DNA of 64,000 nucleotides from Desulfacinum infernum DSM 9756 (GCF_900129305.1 NZ_FQVB01000020.1:23978-87977), one strand, 5' to 3'. Positions 8,283-16,804 are shown, counted from the stretch's first letter. Notes: generated from the letters alone by a model not told the origin. A program made the numbers and translations.

Positions 8283-9758
8283 TCAGGATTTTTCCCGCTC
8301 CACGCGCCGCTCCTCATCCTCCACGATGGAGCGGATCTCCCGGAGCACCCCTTCGCTCAGAGGCTCCGGTCGGTGGTTTTCCAGGATCCATCGGGCCTTT
8401 TCCACGGCGCGCTCGTAGGCCGTGGTGGATCCCGCCTTTTCCCAGTTGGCCCGCATCCTCCGATCCATCAGCTCCACGTCCGACTGGCTGCGCATGCCCG
8501 CCAGGGTGTGGGGGTGGATGAGGAAGTTTCCACCGGGACCGATCTCCCGGATCACGTCCACGGCCAGGGTGTCGTCGGTGACCGGCACCCCCCGCAGGGT
8601 GAACTTGATCATGCGGGCGAACTCACAATCCAGCACCAGTTGGCCATAGTCGAAGGTGATGCCGCTTTCGAGCATCCCCAGACCGTAGATCATATTGGCA
8701 CCTGCCAATGCGACCAAAAGTCCGGTGAGAGTCTTCTCATGGCCCATCTGGCAATCGGAGATCTTGCCGTCGCCCTATCCACCGGCCACGTAGCTCGGCA
8801 GATTGTAATAGCGGGCCAGCCGCACCACGGCGGCGTTGATGAGGGCGCATTCCGGCGTTCCCACGGTGGCCAGGGCCCGCTTCAAATCCATGGCCGTGGT
8901 GGAGCTGCCGTAGATCACCGGGGCGCCCCGCCGGGTGAGCTGACTCAGGGTGATCCCCGAAAGGATCTCCGCGTTGTGGGTCACCAGAGCCCCCGCCAGG
9001 CTCACCGGCGCCGTCCCGCCCGCCATGGCCATGGACAGGATGTTGCACGTGACCCCGTTTCGGGCCGATTCCATGATGATCTCACAACACTCCCGAATCA
9101 GCGTGAGGGGACTCACCGGGCAGGTGGTAAACGAGACGATGGGGCGTTCCCACAGCTTCTTCACCCCGCCCACGATGGCCCCCGCCATCTCCAGGATCCG
9201 GTTGAGCAACCGGCCGTTTCCGGGACCGAACGCGCAGTGCTTGGTGGTGTTGGTGAGATAGGCCTCGGCATTGTGCAGGGGCACCACGTCCTGGTTCACA
9301 TCGTGGGCCCCCAGCGCCTTCTCGCAGAAGTCCACCTCGTCCAGGTAGTCGATGACCCGGGCCGTCTCCACCAGGTCCTTCTTGACCGGCGTTCGGTTTT
9401 CTCCCGTGTAGAGGTCGTTGATCTTCACCCCTTCACTGAAGTTGGTGAAGTGCACCCGGGTGCCCTCCAGCACCAGGTCGTGCTTCGGGTCCCGTCCGGC
9501 CAGAACCACCTTGGACGGCGCGGAGCGCAAGGCGTCTTCCACCAGGTGGGGCGGAATCCGCACCCGCTTGGTCGCCGGATCCACCCGGGCTCCCGCATCC
9601 GCGAACCGTTCCATGGCCCTCTCGTCCTCCACGATCACCCCGGTGCGGTCGAGAACCTCCAGGGTGGCGTGGTGGATCTCCCGCAGCTCGTCCTCGGTGA
9701 GGATGTTGAGGCTCAGGCCGCGGCTGAGAAGGCCCCCCGCATGCATCGCTCGTTTCAT
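8283..9758 (-). CDS. mttB: Trimethylamine methyltransferase with in-frame UAG (pyrrolysine)
   Basis: Transfers a methyl group from trimethylamine to a corrinoid protein. Two frames in one phase flank TAG at 8775-8777: residues 1-327 (ending NLPSYVAGG) and 163 after it (GDGKISDCQMGHEKTLTGLL onward). Read-through gives 491 residues with Pyl at position 328, close to the about 495 residues and Pyl334 of known MttB. AAAGGAG is 3 nt before the ATG. The true stop is TGA. It follows the Pyl-free MttB homologue by 85 nt and precedes mtbB by 23 nt, so the genes are probably co-transcribed. The context of an intact TIM-barrel family protein argues against a pseudogene. Confidence 0.95.
8775..8777 (-). 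other. In-frame UAG codon of mttB, read as pyrrolysine (residue 328)
   Basis: The amber codon follows SYVAGG and precedes GDGKISDCQMGHE, the expected local context for Pyl in MttB. A small potential hairpin (GGCAA/TTGCC) starts within 10 nt after it. Confidence 0.94.
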
Positions 9759-9843
9759 GGGCTCCTTTCTTTGTTGACAGCTTTCGGCCGTCGGTTCTCG
9801 TTTCCGTTTGTGGATGGGGGATTCGTCCCCTGCCCTTCCATCC

Positions 9844-11265
9844 TTAATCCTTCAATCCTTCCAACCTCTTCCTTCCGCGCTCCAGGACGGCATCGTGGTC
9901 GTCGGGAACGGGCGCCGAGGAAAGCCGTTCCAGGGTGTAAGCCCGGAGACGCTCCAGCGCAGCGGGCTCCCCCTCCTCCCTCCACCTTTCCAGGCTCAAA
10001 TGGGGCCAGATGGGGCTCTCGTAGCCCAGAGAGCGAAAGAGCCGGAAGGTCTCGCGGGATCCCAGGAAGTTGCCCCCCGGCCCCACCTCCCCAAGCTCCT
10101 CCAGCAACGTCGCCGTCTCGGCCGGCTCCACTCCATCCGCCAGTTGCCGGGCCTGCCGAATCACCTCGTCCGCATAGACCACCGTCATGGGGCAAAAGAC
10201 CAGGGAGTCGAAATTTCCGCCCACAAAGGGCGCAAGACCAATCTTTCCCATGCATGCCGTGAGGTGGTTCATCCACAGGCATCCGGCGGCGAGAAGATCG
10301 GGCCCCCAGCCCGGCCCGCTCCCCGACGTTCCCGAATGGGGAATCCCGTAAAAGGCCATCATCTCGGCACAGGCCACATTGAGCAGCATGGTGTGCGGGG
10401 TGTAGAGGCTCACCATGGTCCGCATGTCGAACCCGGCCGGGAGCATGCCCAGGATGACGGGAGTGCCGGGTTTCATGGCCTGGGCAAGCACCAGCCCCGC
10501 CAAGAGTTCCGCGTTCAACATGGCCAGGGCGCTTCCGGGAGCGATGGGTACGGTGGCTCCGCCCATGCCGTAGCTGTTGTAGATGAGCGGCAGGCCCCGG
10601 TTCACCGCAGCAGCCATCTTGCGGACCGTTTCGGCGTTGATCACCAGGGGCGAAATGGGGTTCACGTAGGGAAGAACCCAGGGGCGGGCCGCCAGGTCCC
10701 CGCACGCCTCCTCCAGAAGATCCAGGACCGGCTCGAAGGAGGATTCGTCGGATACGAGAAGCACCAAAGGCTTCGTCGTGTTGGCGGCCATCTCCAAGGC
10801 CGCCGTGCGATCCGCCGCATGGGCCGGGAGATCCTGGAGGACGCCCGGCGTGGATACCAGGTCGAACTGATCCAGTGCATTCCCGAGCCGGACACTCAGG
10901 CGGAGATGCTCCAGGAAAAAGGGATCCACCCGCCCTGAACGCGGATCCTGGTAGTAGAGGTTGGTGACACCGATGCCGAAGCGGGCGGGACGTTGGCCGG
11001 GACCGCCCACGGTGAACCGGAGTTCACCCCGGCGGTCATAGACGTCCACCGAATCGGGCGCCTGATCCAGCGCCCAGGTCACCACCTCTTCGGGGATCAG
11101 GACGCGGGTATCCTCCACCCGGCACCCGGCACGTTCGAGCAACGAACGCGCCGGAGCGTCGTCCACACGCACCCCGATGCGTCCCAGGACCTCCAGGGAT
11201 TGCCGGTGCAGCTCCCGGCATTGGTCTTCGGTGAGGACCTGGATCTGCGGGCGAATCGGGTCCAT
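9844..11265 (-). CDS. Pyl-free MttB-superfamily methyltransferase (betaine-type)
   Basis: The 473-residue protein is full length for the MttB superfamily but has no UAG. Shared features include LTEDQCRELHRQSLEVLGRIG, PYVNPISPLVINAETVRKM, YGMGGATVPIAPGSALAMLN and LEELGEVGPGGNFLGS. By ungapped alignment to the neighbouring MttB, the Pyl site falls near Ser316 (IPHSGTSGSG). Pyl-free members demethylate quaternary amines such as glycine betaine, proline betaine, carnitine or gamma-butyrobetaine. It is the first gene after a clear promoter and operator (11290-11338) and heads the run to mttB, mtbB and the corrinoid protein. The stop is TAA. The substrate is not decided by sequence; transporter and aminotransferase neighbours suggest a quaternary amino acid. 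Confidence 0.9.
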   Translation of the reverse strand: MDPIRPQIQVLTEDQCRELHRQSLEVLGRIGVRVDDAPARSLLERAGCRVEDTRVLIPEEVVTWALDQAPDSVDVYDRRGELRFTVGGPGQRPARFGIGVTNLYYQDPRSGRVDPFFLEHLRLSVRLGNALDQFDLVSTPGVLQDLPAHAADRTAALEMAANTTKPLVLLVSDESSFEPVLDLLEEACGDLAARPWVLPYVNPISPLVINAETVRKMAAAVNRGLPLIYNSYGMGGATVPIAPGSALAMLNAELLAGLVLAQAMKPGTPVILGMLPAGFDMRTMVSLYTPHTMLLNVACAEMMAFYGIPHSGTSGSGPGWGPDLLAAGCLWMNHLTACMGKIGLAPFVGGNFDSLVFCPMTVVYADEVIRQARQLADGVEPAETATLLEELGEVGPGGNFLGSRETFRLFRSLGYESPIWPHLSLERWREEGEPAALERLRAYTLERLSSAPVPDDHDAVLERGRKRLEGLKD

Positions 11266-11289
11266 GGCCTACTCCGTGGTTCCTGGCTA

Positions 11290-11309
11290 GTTGTCATGAT
11301 CAGGACAAC
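11290..11309 (-). promoter_or_regulatory. Candidate TrmB operator upstream of the Pyl-free MttB gene
   Basis: On the minus strand the site reads GTTGTCCTGATCATGACAAC, symmetrical except for one base pair (arms GTTGTC/GACAAC, centre TGATCA). It lies 24 nt before the start codon, overlapping the -10 edge and the expected transcription start. A site with 15 of 20 identical bases occurs at the promoter of the TrmB-type regulator gene (16623-16642). Confidence 0.65.
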
Positions 11310-11338
11310 ATCTAGCACCGGGATCTTTTTCGTGTCAA
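11309..11338 (-). promoter_or_regulatory. Sigma-70-like promoter of the Pyl-free MttB operon
   Basis: A perfect -35 TTGACA (11333-11338) is followed after 18 nt by TAGATG (11309-11314), preceded by TGC so that an extended -10 (TGnTAGAT) is present. It points at the gene starting at 11265, and the candidate operator abuts it downstream. Confidence 0.6.
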
Positions 11339-11361
11339 CGGAATCCGCAGGCCGGGGGTGG

Positions 11362-11447
11362 GGGATAAGGGATAAGGGATAAAGGGGAATGATGCAGAAC
11401 CGATGGCGGAGAGCCGTAAACCGACAGCCGGTGGCCGACGGCCGAGA
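11362..11447. repeat. Two heptanucleotide-period arrays
   Basis: GGGATAA occurs three times in tandem at 11362-11382. From 11399 to 11447 a second tract keeps 7-bp phase: ACCGATG, GCGGAGA, GCCGTAA, ACCGACA, GCCGGTG, GCCGACG, GCCGAGA. Both lie between the ABC ATPase gene end and the promoter of the next gene. Confidence 0.7.
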
Positions 11448-11461
11448 CCCTACAGCTTGCC

Positions 11462-11482
11462 GGGCGGGGATGTACCCCGCCC
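11462..11482 (-). repeat. GC palindrome after the ABC transporter operon
   Basis: GGGCGGGG (11462-11469) pairs with CCCCGCCC (11475-11482) across ATGTA. It follows the stop of the ABC ATPase gene (11538, minus strand) and may end or stabilise that transcript; no U-tract follows. Confidence 0.5.
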
Positions 11483-11537
11483 CGACACCCAGGCACAGCC
11501 CCTCCCCCTCATCCCAAAGGGCCCGGGGCATCCCGGA

Positions 11538-12311
11538 TCAGTCGTGATTGGTGAGGATGTGGGCCAGAAACTGCCGGCTTCGCGCTTCCTTGGGGTTGGT
11601 GAAGATCTCTTCCGGAGGGCCCGATTCCACCCAGACCCCGCCGTCCATGATGAGCACCCGGTCGGCCACGTCCCGGGCAAAATGCATCTCATGGGTCACG
11701 GCGATGATGGTCATACCTTCCGCAGCCAGGCGCTCCATCACGTCCACCACCTCTTTCACCAACTCGGGGTCCAGGGCTGAGGTGGGCTCGTCGAAGAGCA
11801 TCACGTCCGGCTTCATGGCCAGGCTGCGGGCGATGGCCACCCGTTGCTGCTGGCCGCCCGACAGCCGGGACGGGTACTCGTCCCGCTTGTCGGTAAGACC
11901 CACCCAAGCCAAAAGCTCCTCGGCATAAGGAATGGCTTCCTTCTTGGATTGGCCCAGAACGGTCACCGGCCCTTCGATGATGTTTTCCAATGCGGTCATG
12001 TGGGGGAAAAGGTTGAAGGACTGGAAGCACATGCCCACCCGCCGGCGGATTTCCAGGATCTTGGCGTTGTGCTCTTTGGTCTTCTTTCCCGCTCCGATGG
12101 TGATGTCCCCCACCCGGATGGTGCCGGCCGTGGGCTCTTCCAGGAAGTTGATGCAGCGAAGCAACGTGCTTTTGCCGGACCCGGACGGGCCCAGGATGAC
12201 CACCACTTCGCCCTTTTTCACCTCCAGGTCGATGCCGCGAAGAACGTGGAGATCTTCGCCGAAGACCTTATGCAGATTGGACACTTCCACCATGGTGTCG
12301 TTTTTCATCAT
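11538..12311 (-). CDS. Polar amino-acid ABC transporter ATP-binding protein (GlnQ-like)
   Basis: The 257-residue ATPase has Walker [10 protein letters not shown], the Q-loop region, the signature [15 protein letters not shown], Walker [15 protein letters not shown] and the switch His in AVTHEMHFA. Length and sequence are typical of the PAAT family ATPase that powers import of polar or charged amino acids at the inner membrane. The ATG overlaps the permease stop (ATGATG), so the two are translationally coupled. With the permease, aminotransferase and binding protein it forms one cassette inside the methylamine island. Confidence 0.93.
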   Translation of the reverse strand: MMKNDTMVEVSNLHKVFGEDLHVLRGIDLEVKKGEVVVILGPSGSGKSTLLRCINFLEEPTAGTIRVGDITIGAGKKTKEHNAKILEIRRRVGMCFQSFNLFPHMTALENIIEGPVTVLGQSKKEAIPYAEELLAWVGLTDKRDEYPSRLSGGQQQRVAIARSLAMKPDVMLFDEPTSALDPELVKEVVDVMERLAAEGMTIIAVTHEMHFARDVADRVLIMDGGVWVESGPPEEIFTNPKEARSRQFLAHILTNHD

Positions 12312-13174
12312 CCGTTGACCCCCCGGTCTCCCTTGGCCATGCGCGCCTCAATGTGTTCTTGAACCGTTTGCAAGATGATGCACAGGACCCAATAGATGAG
12401 CGCAGCCAGGATGAGCATCTCCAGGGACTGGAAGTAGCGTCGGCCCACCTTGATGGCCCGATAGCTCAGTTCCCACACCCCCATGAGCGAAACCAGGGAG
12501 GAATCCTTGATCATGGCGATGAATTCGTTGGAGATGGGAGGAATGATGACCCGAAGGGCCTGGGGGAAGATGATGCGGCGCATCATCTGGCTGTCGGTCA
12601 TGCCCAGGGCCTTGGCGGCTTCCCGCTGGCCGATGCCGATGGATTCGATACCGGCCCGAACCGTTTCGGTCATGTACGCGCCGTAACAGACGCCCAGGGC
12701 CAGGACGCCCGCAGCGATGGCCGGAAGGGTGAACCAGGCCTGGGCCCCGTGGACCCCCATCTCTTCCAAGGACTTGCCGATCTGGGGCAGGGCCAGGTAC
12801 CACATGTAAACTTGGACCAGCAGGGGCGTTCCGCGGATGAACGACACATAGGCCGTGGCGACGCTGTTGGCGATGGGGTTCCGCGACAGCCGGCCCAGGG
12901 CTCCGATCACAGACAGGATACAGGCCAGGGATATGGCCAGGAAGGACACCAGAAGCGTGTAGCCCATGCCCGCCATGATGAACCCGAACCAGCGGGCCAT
13001 GAAGGCGAAATCCAGGCCCAACATGTACAGGAACCCGAAGAGCATCATCAGGAGGGTGAAGAGGGCCAAGGCGTTGTTTCGCCTGAAGCGCCTCTTGGCA
13101 TCCGCCGTCTCCTTGAGAACGGCCAGCGCCTCGGGCGGGATCCCCGGGGCGCCCTTTGAGATCGTTTCATTCAT
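12308..13174 (-). CDS. Polar amino-acid ABC transporter permease
   Basis: The 288-residue membrane protein has a charged N-terminal segment, a hydrophobic helix at about residues 38-60 and further helices typical of the HisM/GlnP fold. The EAA-type loop is visible as [30 protein letters not shown]. Only one permease gene is present, so the transporter probably uses a homodimer. ATG at 13174 was preferred over 13192 because it begins MNETISKG and has GGAG/GGGA upstream. It lies between the aminotransferase and the ATPase genes. The substrate is not evident from sequence. Confidence 0.9.
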   Translation of the reverse strand: MNETISKGAPGIPPEALAVLKETADAKRRFRRNNALALFTLLMMLFGFLYMLGLDFAFMARWFGFIMAGMGYTLLVSFLAISLACILSVIGALGRLSRNPIANSVATAYVSFIRGTPLLVQVYMWYLALPQIGKSLEEMGVHGAQAWFTLPAIAAGVLALGVCYGAYMTETVRAGIESIGIGQREAAKALGMTDSQMMRRIIFPQALRVIIPPISNEFIAMIKDSSLVSLMGVWELSYRAIKVGRRYFQSLEMLILAALIYWVLCIILQTVQEHIEARMAKGDRGVNG

Positions 13175-13298
13175 TCCCTGTTCTCCACACAAATCCCTTT
13201 CGCCCGCCGGCTGTCTCTCCTATGTTGGCCGGGCCCACAGGCGACGGGCCCATGGTCTGTTCCGTTGCAACGCAGTCCTTTTGGAAAGCGAAGGCCCC

Positions 13299-14627
13299 TC
13301 ACGCGTAGACCACCTCTTTCAGGGCCTCTTCGAAGATCTCCAGGCACGTGTCGATCTGTTCCGCCGTGACGGTGAGGGCCGGGGCAAAGCGCACCGTATT
13401 CATCCCGCATCCCAGAAGCAGCAGGCCCTTTTCGAAGGCGCGTCGCACCAGGGCGTTTCGCCAGTCGCCGGCCCGCTCCTTGGTCTCCCGATCCTTGACC
13501 AGCTCCACGCCCACCATGAGGCCCTTTCCGCGCACATCGCCCATGGACTCGTGGGATCGTTGGAGCGCCCGGAGGCCTTCCAACAATCGTTCCCCTTGCA
13601 GCCGGGCGTTTTCCATGAGCCCCTCTTCCACCAAATCCAGGGTAACAAGAGCGGCGGTGCACGACACCGGGTTGCCGCCGAAGGTGGAAGCGTGGGAACC
13701 CGCCTCCCAGTCCATGATGTCGGCGCGCGCCACCATGGCGCCCAGGGGCAGGCCGGAAGCGATTCCCTTGGCGAGAGCCACGATGTCCGGCACCACGCCG
13801 TAGTGTTCCATGGCGAACATCTTTCCCGTGCGGCCGATGCCGGTCTGGACCTCGTCGGCCACGTAGAGGATGCCGTACTTGTGGGCGATGTCGTAGAGCT
13901 TGCGGTGGAATTCGGGCGGCGGTACCACGTAACCCCCCTCGCCCTGGATGGGCTCCACGAAAATCGCCGCCACTTCCTCAGGAGGCATGGTAGTGCGAAA
14001 GAGGGTGTCTTCCACCCACTGGACGCACTGGATGTCGCACGCGGGGTAGGTGAGATTGTACGGGCACCGGTAACAATAGGCGTAGGGAATGTGGGTGATG
14101 CCGGGTACGAAGGGATTGTAGTGCTTTTTTTGGATGGTTTTGCTGGCCGTGAGCGAGAGCGCCCCCATGGTCCGGCCGTGGAAGGCCCCGAAGAAGGCGA
14201 TGTTCAGCTCCCGCCGGGTGTGCCACCGGGCCAGCTTGAAGGCCGCCTCCACGGCCTCGGCCCCCGAGTTGCCGAAATAGACCCGGTAGGGCTCCTTGGG
14301 AGAAACCAGCGCGGCCAGTCTTTCGGCCAGCTCGATCTGGGGGGTGTAGTAGAAATCGGTCCCCGACATGTGGAGCAGCTTTTCGCTCTGCCGTCGGATG
14401 GCTTCCACCACCCTGGGATGGCAATGGCCGGTGGCGCACACGGCGATGCCGGACGTGAAGTCCAGGTACACATTGCCGTCCACGTCTTCGATCCAAAGTC
14501 CGCGGCCCCGTTCCACCACCAAGGGATAGTCGCGGGTATAGGACGGCGAGACCACCCGGGTGTCCCGCTCGATGTGCGCCTTGGCCTTGGGGCCCGGCGG
14601 GGGTGTCTTGATCAAGGGTCGTTCCAC
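13299..14627 (-). CDS. Class III PLP aminotransferase (GABA/ornithine type)
   Basis: The 442-residue enzyme matches the GabT/ArgD class: VYLDFTSGIAVCATGHCHP, SGTDFYYTPQIELAERL, FGNSGAEAVEAAFKLARWHT, the PLP Asp region YVADEVQTGIGRTG, and the Schiff-base Lys in ALAKGIASGLPLGAM. An insertion CYRCPYNLTYPACDIQCVQW carries four Cys. It is distinct from the ArgD at 47955-49148. A GTG at 14627, 7 nt after GGAGG, was chosen over the upstream ATG at 14846. Its place between ABC transporter genes suggests it acts on the imported compound, removing or adding a terminal amino group of an omega-amino acid. The exact substrate is inference. Confidence 0.88.
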   Translation of the reverse strand: MERPLIKTPPPGPKAKAHIERDTRVVSPSYTRDYPLVVERGRGLWIEDVDGNVYLDFTSGIAVCATGHCHPRVVEAIRRQSEKLLHMSGTDFYYTPQIELAERLAALVSPKEPYRVYFGNSGAEAVEAAFKLARWHTRRELNIAFFGAFHGRTMGALSLTASKTIQKKHYNPFVPGITHIPYAYCYRCPYNLTYPACDIQCVQWVEDTLFRTTMPPEEVAAIFVEPIQGEGGYVVPPPEFHRKLYDIAHKYGILYVADEVQTGIGRTGKMFAMEHYGVVPDIVALAKGIASGLPLGAMVARADIMDWEAGSHASTFGGNPVSCTAALVTLDLVEEGLMENARLQGERLLEGLRALQRSHESMGDVRGKGLMVGVELVKDRETKERAGDWRNALVRRAFEKGLLLLGCGMNTVRFAPALTVTAEQIDTCLEIFEEALKEVVYA

Positions 14628-14813
14628 GCCATGTCCTCCCTTTTCCGCCCGCGGCGGAGCCCCACGTGCCATGGGGCCTGCGAACCCGCCACGAACAAGT
14701 TTCCATCGCTTGGGCAAAGGGGCTTCCGGAAGGAAGCCGGCATAGGATTTGTCTTTCGAGGGATCGCGGGCGGGGCAAAAATCCGCCGCTATCCAACGAG
14801 TTCCCCTCCGTTC

Positions 14814-14842
14814 GCAGGGGCGGGCCTGGCGCCCGTCCCTGC
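14814..14842 (-). repeat. Strong palindrome between binding-protein and aminotransferase genes
   Basis: GCAGGGGCGGGC (14814-14825) pairs with GCCCGTCCCTGC (14831-14842) around a 5-nt loop, with one G-T pair. It follows the binding-protein stop by 24 nt on the minus strand and could protect the upstream mRNA, giving more binding protein than membrane components. It also fits the GC-palindrome family dispersed in this window. Confidence 0.6.
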
Positions 14843-14865
14843 GCATCGCACGATGGGAACGCCTC

Positions 14866-15717
14866 CTACAGCTTGGGAATCAGGTCGGTATGGAAATACT
14901 TCATGGACAGATTCACCAGGGTGCCGTCGTCGTACATGGACCGGATGATTTCATTCAACTTGGCCAGGAAGGTCTCCTGGTTGGGACGACTCTTGTCCAG
15001 AGCGAAACAGAGGGGCTCGTAGTACGGCGGGTCCCCCAGCATCTTGATGGGACACCCGGAGCCGCAACCGGCCCGGATGGCTTCCGCCAGGGTTTGGCGC
15101 GAGGTGAAGACGGCATCCAAACGCACCCCGTCACCCAGGGCCAGATCCTCGATGGCGTTGGCATCCGTGGGGTACGTGCGGATTTCGCCCGGCTCCCACG
15201 TGGGAAAGACCACCTGCACATCCTCGATCTCCAGGTTGCGCTGCAGGTAGCGCTCGTTGGTGGTTTCGCCCGCCACGCCGATCGTCTTTCCCTCCAGATC
15301 CTCCAGGGTCTTGATGGCGGTGTTGTCCTTGTGGACCGCGAACTGGGCCGGGCTGCTGTAGTAGGGCATGGTGAACAGAAGAACCTGTTTGCGTTCCTTG
15401 GTGGGGGTCATGGACCCGACGGAAAGATCCCAACGCTTGCCCCACTTACCGGCGGTGATGAGATCCCAATCGGGGGTGACGAAACGTACCTTCACGCCCA
15501 GCCGCCTGCCCACCTCCTTGGCCACTTCCACGTCGAAGCCTTCCAGTTCGCCCTTGTCATTCAAGTAGCTTTGCGGGGCGTAATTGGCATCGGTGGACAC
15601 CACCAGTTCTCCCTTGGCCAGGATTTCCTCGAGAACCGTCTGGGCGGCCCCACTCACGCCCGTCCACGCAAAGATCATGAAAACTGCCAGCACCAACCGA
15701 CTCCACCTGCTCTGCAT
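14866..15717 (-). CDS. Periplasmic amino-acid binding protein of the ABC transporter
   Basis: The 283-residue protein has a signal peptide (about residues 1-24, WSRLVLAVFMIFAWTGVSGA) followed by a type II solute-binding fold: ELVVSTDANYAPQSYLN, EGFDVEVAKEVGRRLGVK, DLSVGSMTPTKERKQVLLF and LEDLEGKTIGVAGETTNERY. It would capture the substrate in the periplasm and deliver it to the adjacent permease. The stop codon is TAG, and no second stop follows immediately in frame, so under Pyl-inducing conditions some read-through is conceivable. The gene follows the TrmB regulator by 102 nt. Confidence 0.92.
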   Translation of the reverse strand: MQSRWSRLVLAVFMIFAWTGVSGAAQTVLEEILAKGELVVSTDANYAPQSYLNDKGELEGFDVEVAKEVGRRLGVKVRFVTPDWDLITAGKWGKRWDLSVGSMTPTKERKQVLLFTMPYYSSPAQFAVHKDNTAIKTLEDLEGKTIGVAGETTNERYLQRNLEIEDVQVVFPTWEPGEIRTYPTDANAIEDLALGDGVRLDAVFTSRQTLAEAIRAGCGSGCPIKMLGDPPYYEPLCFALDKSRPNQETFLAKLNEIIRSMYDDGTLVNLSMKYFHTDLIPKL

Positions 15718-15819
15718 ACCCTTCTCCTTTCTCGTCTCCCCTGATTGTGTTTCCTCCGCACCCGAGCTCCTAAGAAAGCTCCGGTGCGCCCTGCCACCCC
15801 GAGTTCCTGTGCCGTCTCC

Positions 15820-16608
15820 TCACATGTCTTCGAGGATCTGCCGGTAGAGCCGGTCCTCCGCCTCCGTGAGCGGCTCCTTTTGATGGTACGTTTTGTACAA
15901 GAAGTAGTGGAAGAAGTCGTGTCGCAGGCTGTCCCGGCCCGCCAGCACGAACCAACGGTTCCGCCCCCAATTGATCACCGACTGGTCTTCGGCTCCCTCG
16001 AGAAAAAGCCCGCCAAGGATTTCGCGCCGATCCACCACCAGATCGAAGGAACGCCCCCCCAGCGTCCGGCGCACTTCCTCGTGCCGGGGGTGCACCACCT
16101 GGAGTGCGAACCGCTCTTCCATGGGTTCCATGGCGATGTACTTGACGGGGACACCCCGCTGCTCGGCGCGCCGTAAATCCGGGTTGAGCAGACGCCCTTC
16201 TTCGGGGTAGACCCGCACGTAGATCTCCTCACGCGCTTCGCGGACCATCTCCCGGGCCTTGGCCATGACCTGGTCGTAGCCCTTGAGAGTCCAGATGAAA
16301 TCCTCGCCCGGTGCTCCCCGGGCCTCTTCCAGCAGGTGCTTGAGGCGCGTGAGATCGGCTTCGTAGTCACGCTGCAGACGCCGGAGCATCTCGTCCGGAG
16401 GCAGGGGCACATAGAGGCCCTCGCGGCACTCGGCCACGAACCCCTTTTGCTTGAGGTTCCGCAACACGTCGTAGATGCGGGGTCTGGGAATGCCGGACAG
16501 GCGGCTCAGTTGGGATCCGTTCAGGGGGTTTTTCCGGAGCAGGGTCAGGTACGCCGTGACGGCATATTCCGACAATCCCAGAGTCGTCGGGTAGGGTGTT
16601 TTGGCCAT
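15820..16608 (-). CDS. TrmB-family transcriptional regulator
   Basis: Residues 10-75 form a winged helix (LSEYAVTAYLTLLRKNPLNG, GSQLSRLSGIPRPRIYDVLR, then a wing), followed by a coiled-coil DYEADLTRLKHLLEEARG and a C-terminal effector-type domain (residues 110-260). This is the TrmB layout, a family that binds small molecules and controls transporters and catabolic genes. Its promoter carries a 20-bp site shared with the Pyl-free MttB promoter, so it likely represses itself and that operon. It lies between the MtgA-like gene and the ABC cassette. The effector is unknown but probably the imported amine or amino acid. Confidence 0.88.
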   Translation of the reverse strand: MAKTPYPTTLGLSEYAVTAYLTLLRKNPLNGSQLSRLSGIPRPRIYDVLRNLKQKGFVAECREGLYVPLPPDEMLRRLQRDYEADLTRLKHLLEEARGAPGEDFIWTLKGYDQVMAKAREMVREAREEIYVRVYPEEGRLLNPDLRRAEQRGVPVKYIAMEPMEERFALQVVHPRHEEVRRTLGGRSFDLVVDRREILGGLFLEGAEDQSVINWGRNRWFVLAGRDSLRHDFFHYFLYKTYHQKEPLTEAEDRLYRQILEDM

Positions 16609-16622
16609 GGCCCCCCTTTGTA

Positions 16623-16642
16623 GTCGTCACCAACAGGACACC
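16623..16642 (-). promoter_or_regulatory. Candidate TrmB autoregulatory operator
   Basis: The minus-strand site GGTGTCCTGTTGGTGACGAC lies 14 nt before the TrmB start codon and covers the expected transcription start. It matches the site at 11290-11309 in 15 of 20 positions. The position fits a repressor site. Confidence 0.6.
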
Positions 16643-16647
16643 TTCTG

Positions 16648-16676
16648 CTGATACCAGCCGACCGGCCGTTTGTCAA
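16648..16676 (-). promoter_or_regulatory. Sigma-70-like promoter of the TrmB regulator gene
   Basis: -35 TTGACA (16671-16676, perfect) and -10 TATCAG (16648-16653, 4 of 6) are separated by exactly 17 nt and point at the start codon at 16608. The operator lies just downstream. Confidence 0.65.
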
Positions 16677-16804
16677 CGCCGGGCAACCGTCCGGAAAGGC
16701 GCACACCGGCCCTTGGAGCGGAAGCCTACCGCTCCGACACTTCCCGGCAATCCTCCCCAACTCGCTCCGAAAGGGAGGGATTTTCCCCTTCCCTCTTTCC
16801 TCGT

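Noticed and set aside
8283..8747. Separate gene of 154 codons
   Set aside because: It is the part of mttB after the in-frame UAG, without its own ribosome binding site.
8373..10262. 629-codon plus-strand frame opposite mttB and its homologue
   Set aside because: Antisense shadow; low-complexity His/Arg/Gly/Pro composition typical of non-coding frames in GC-rich DNA.
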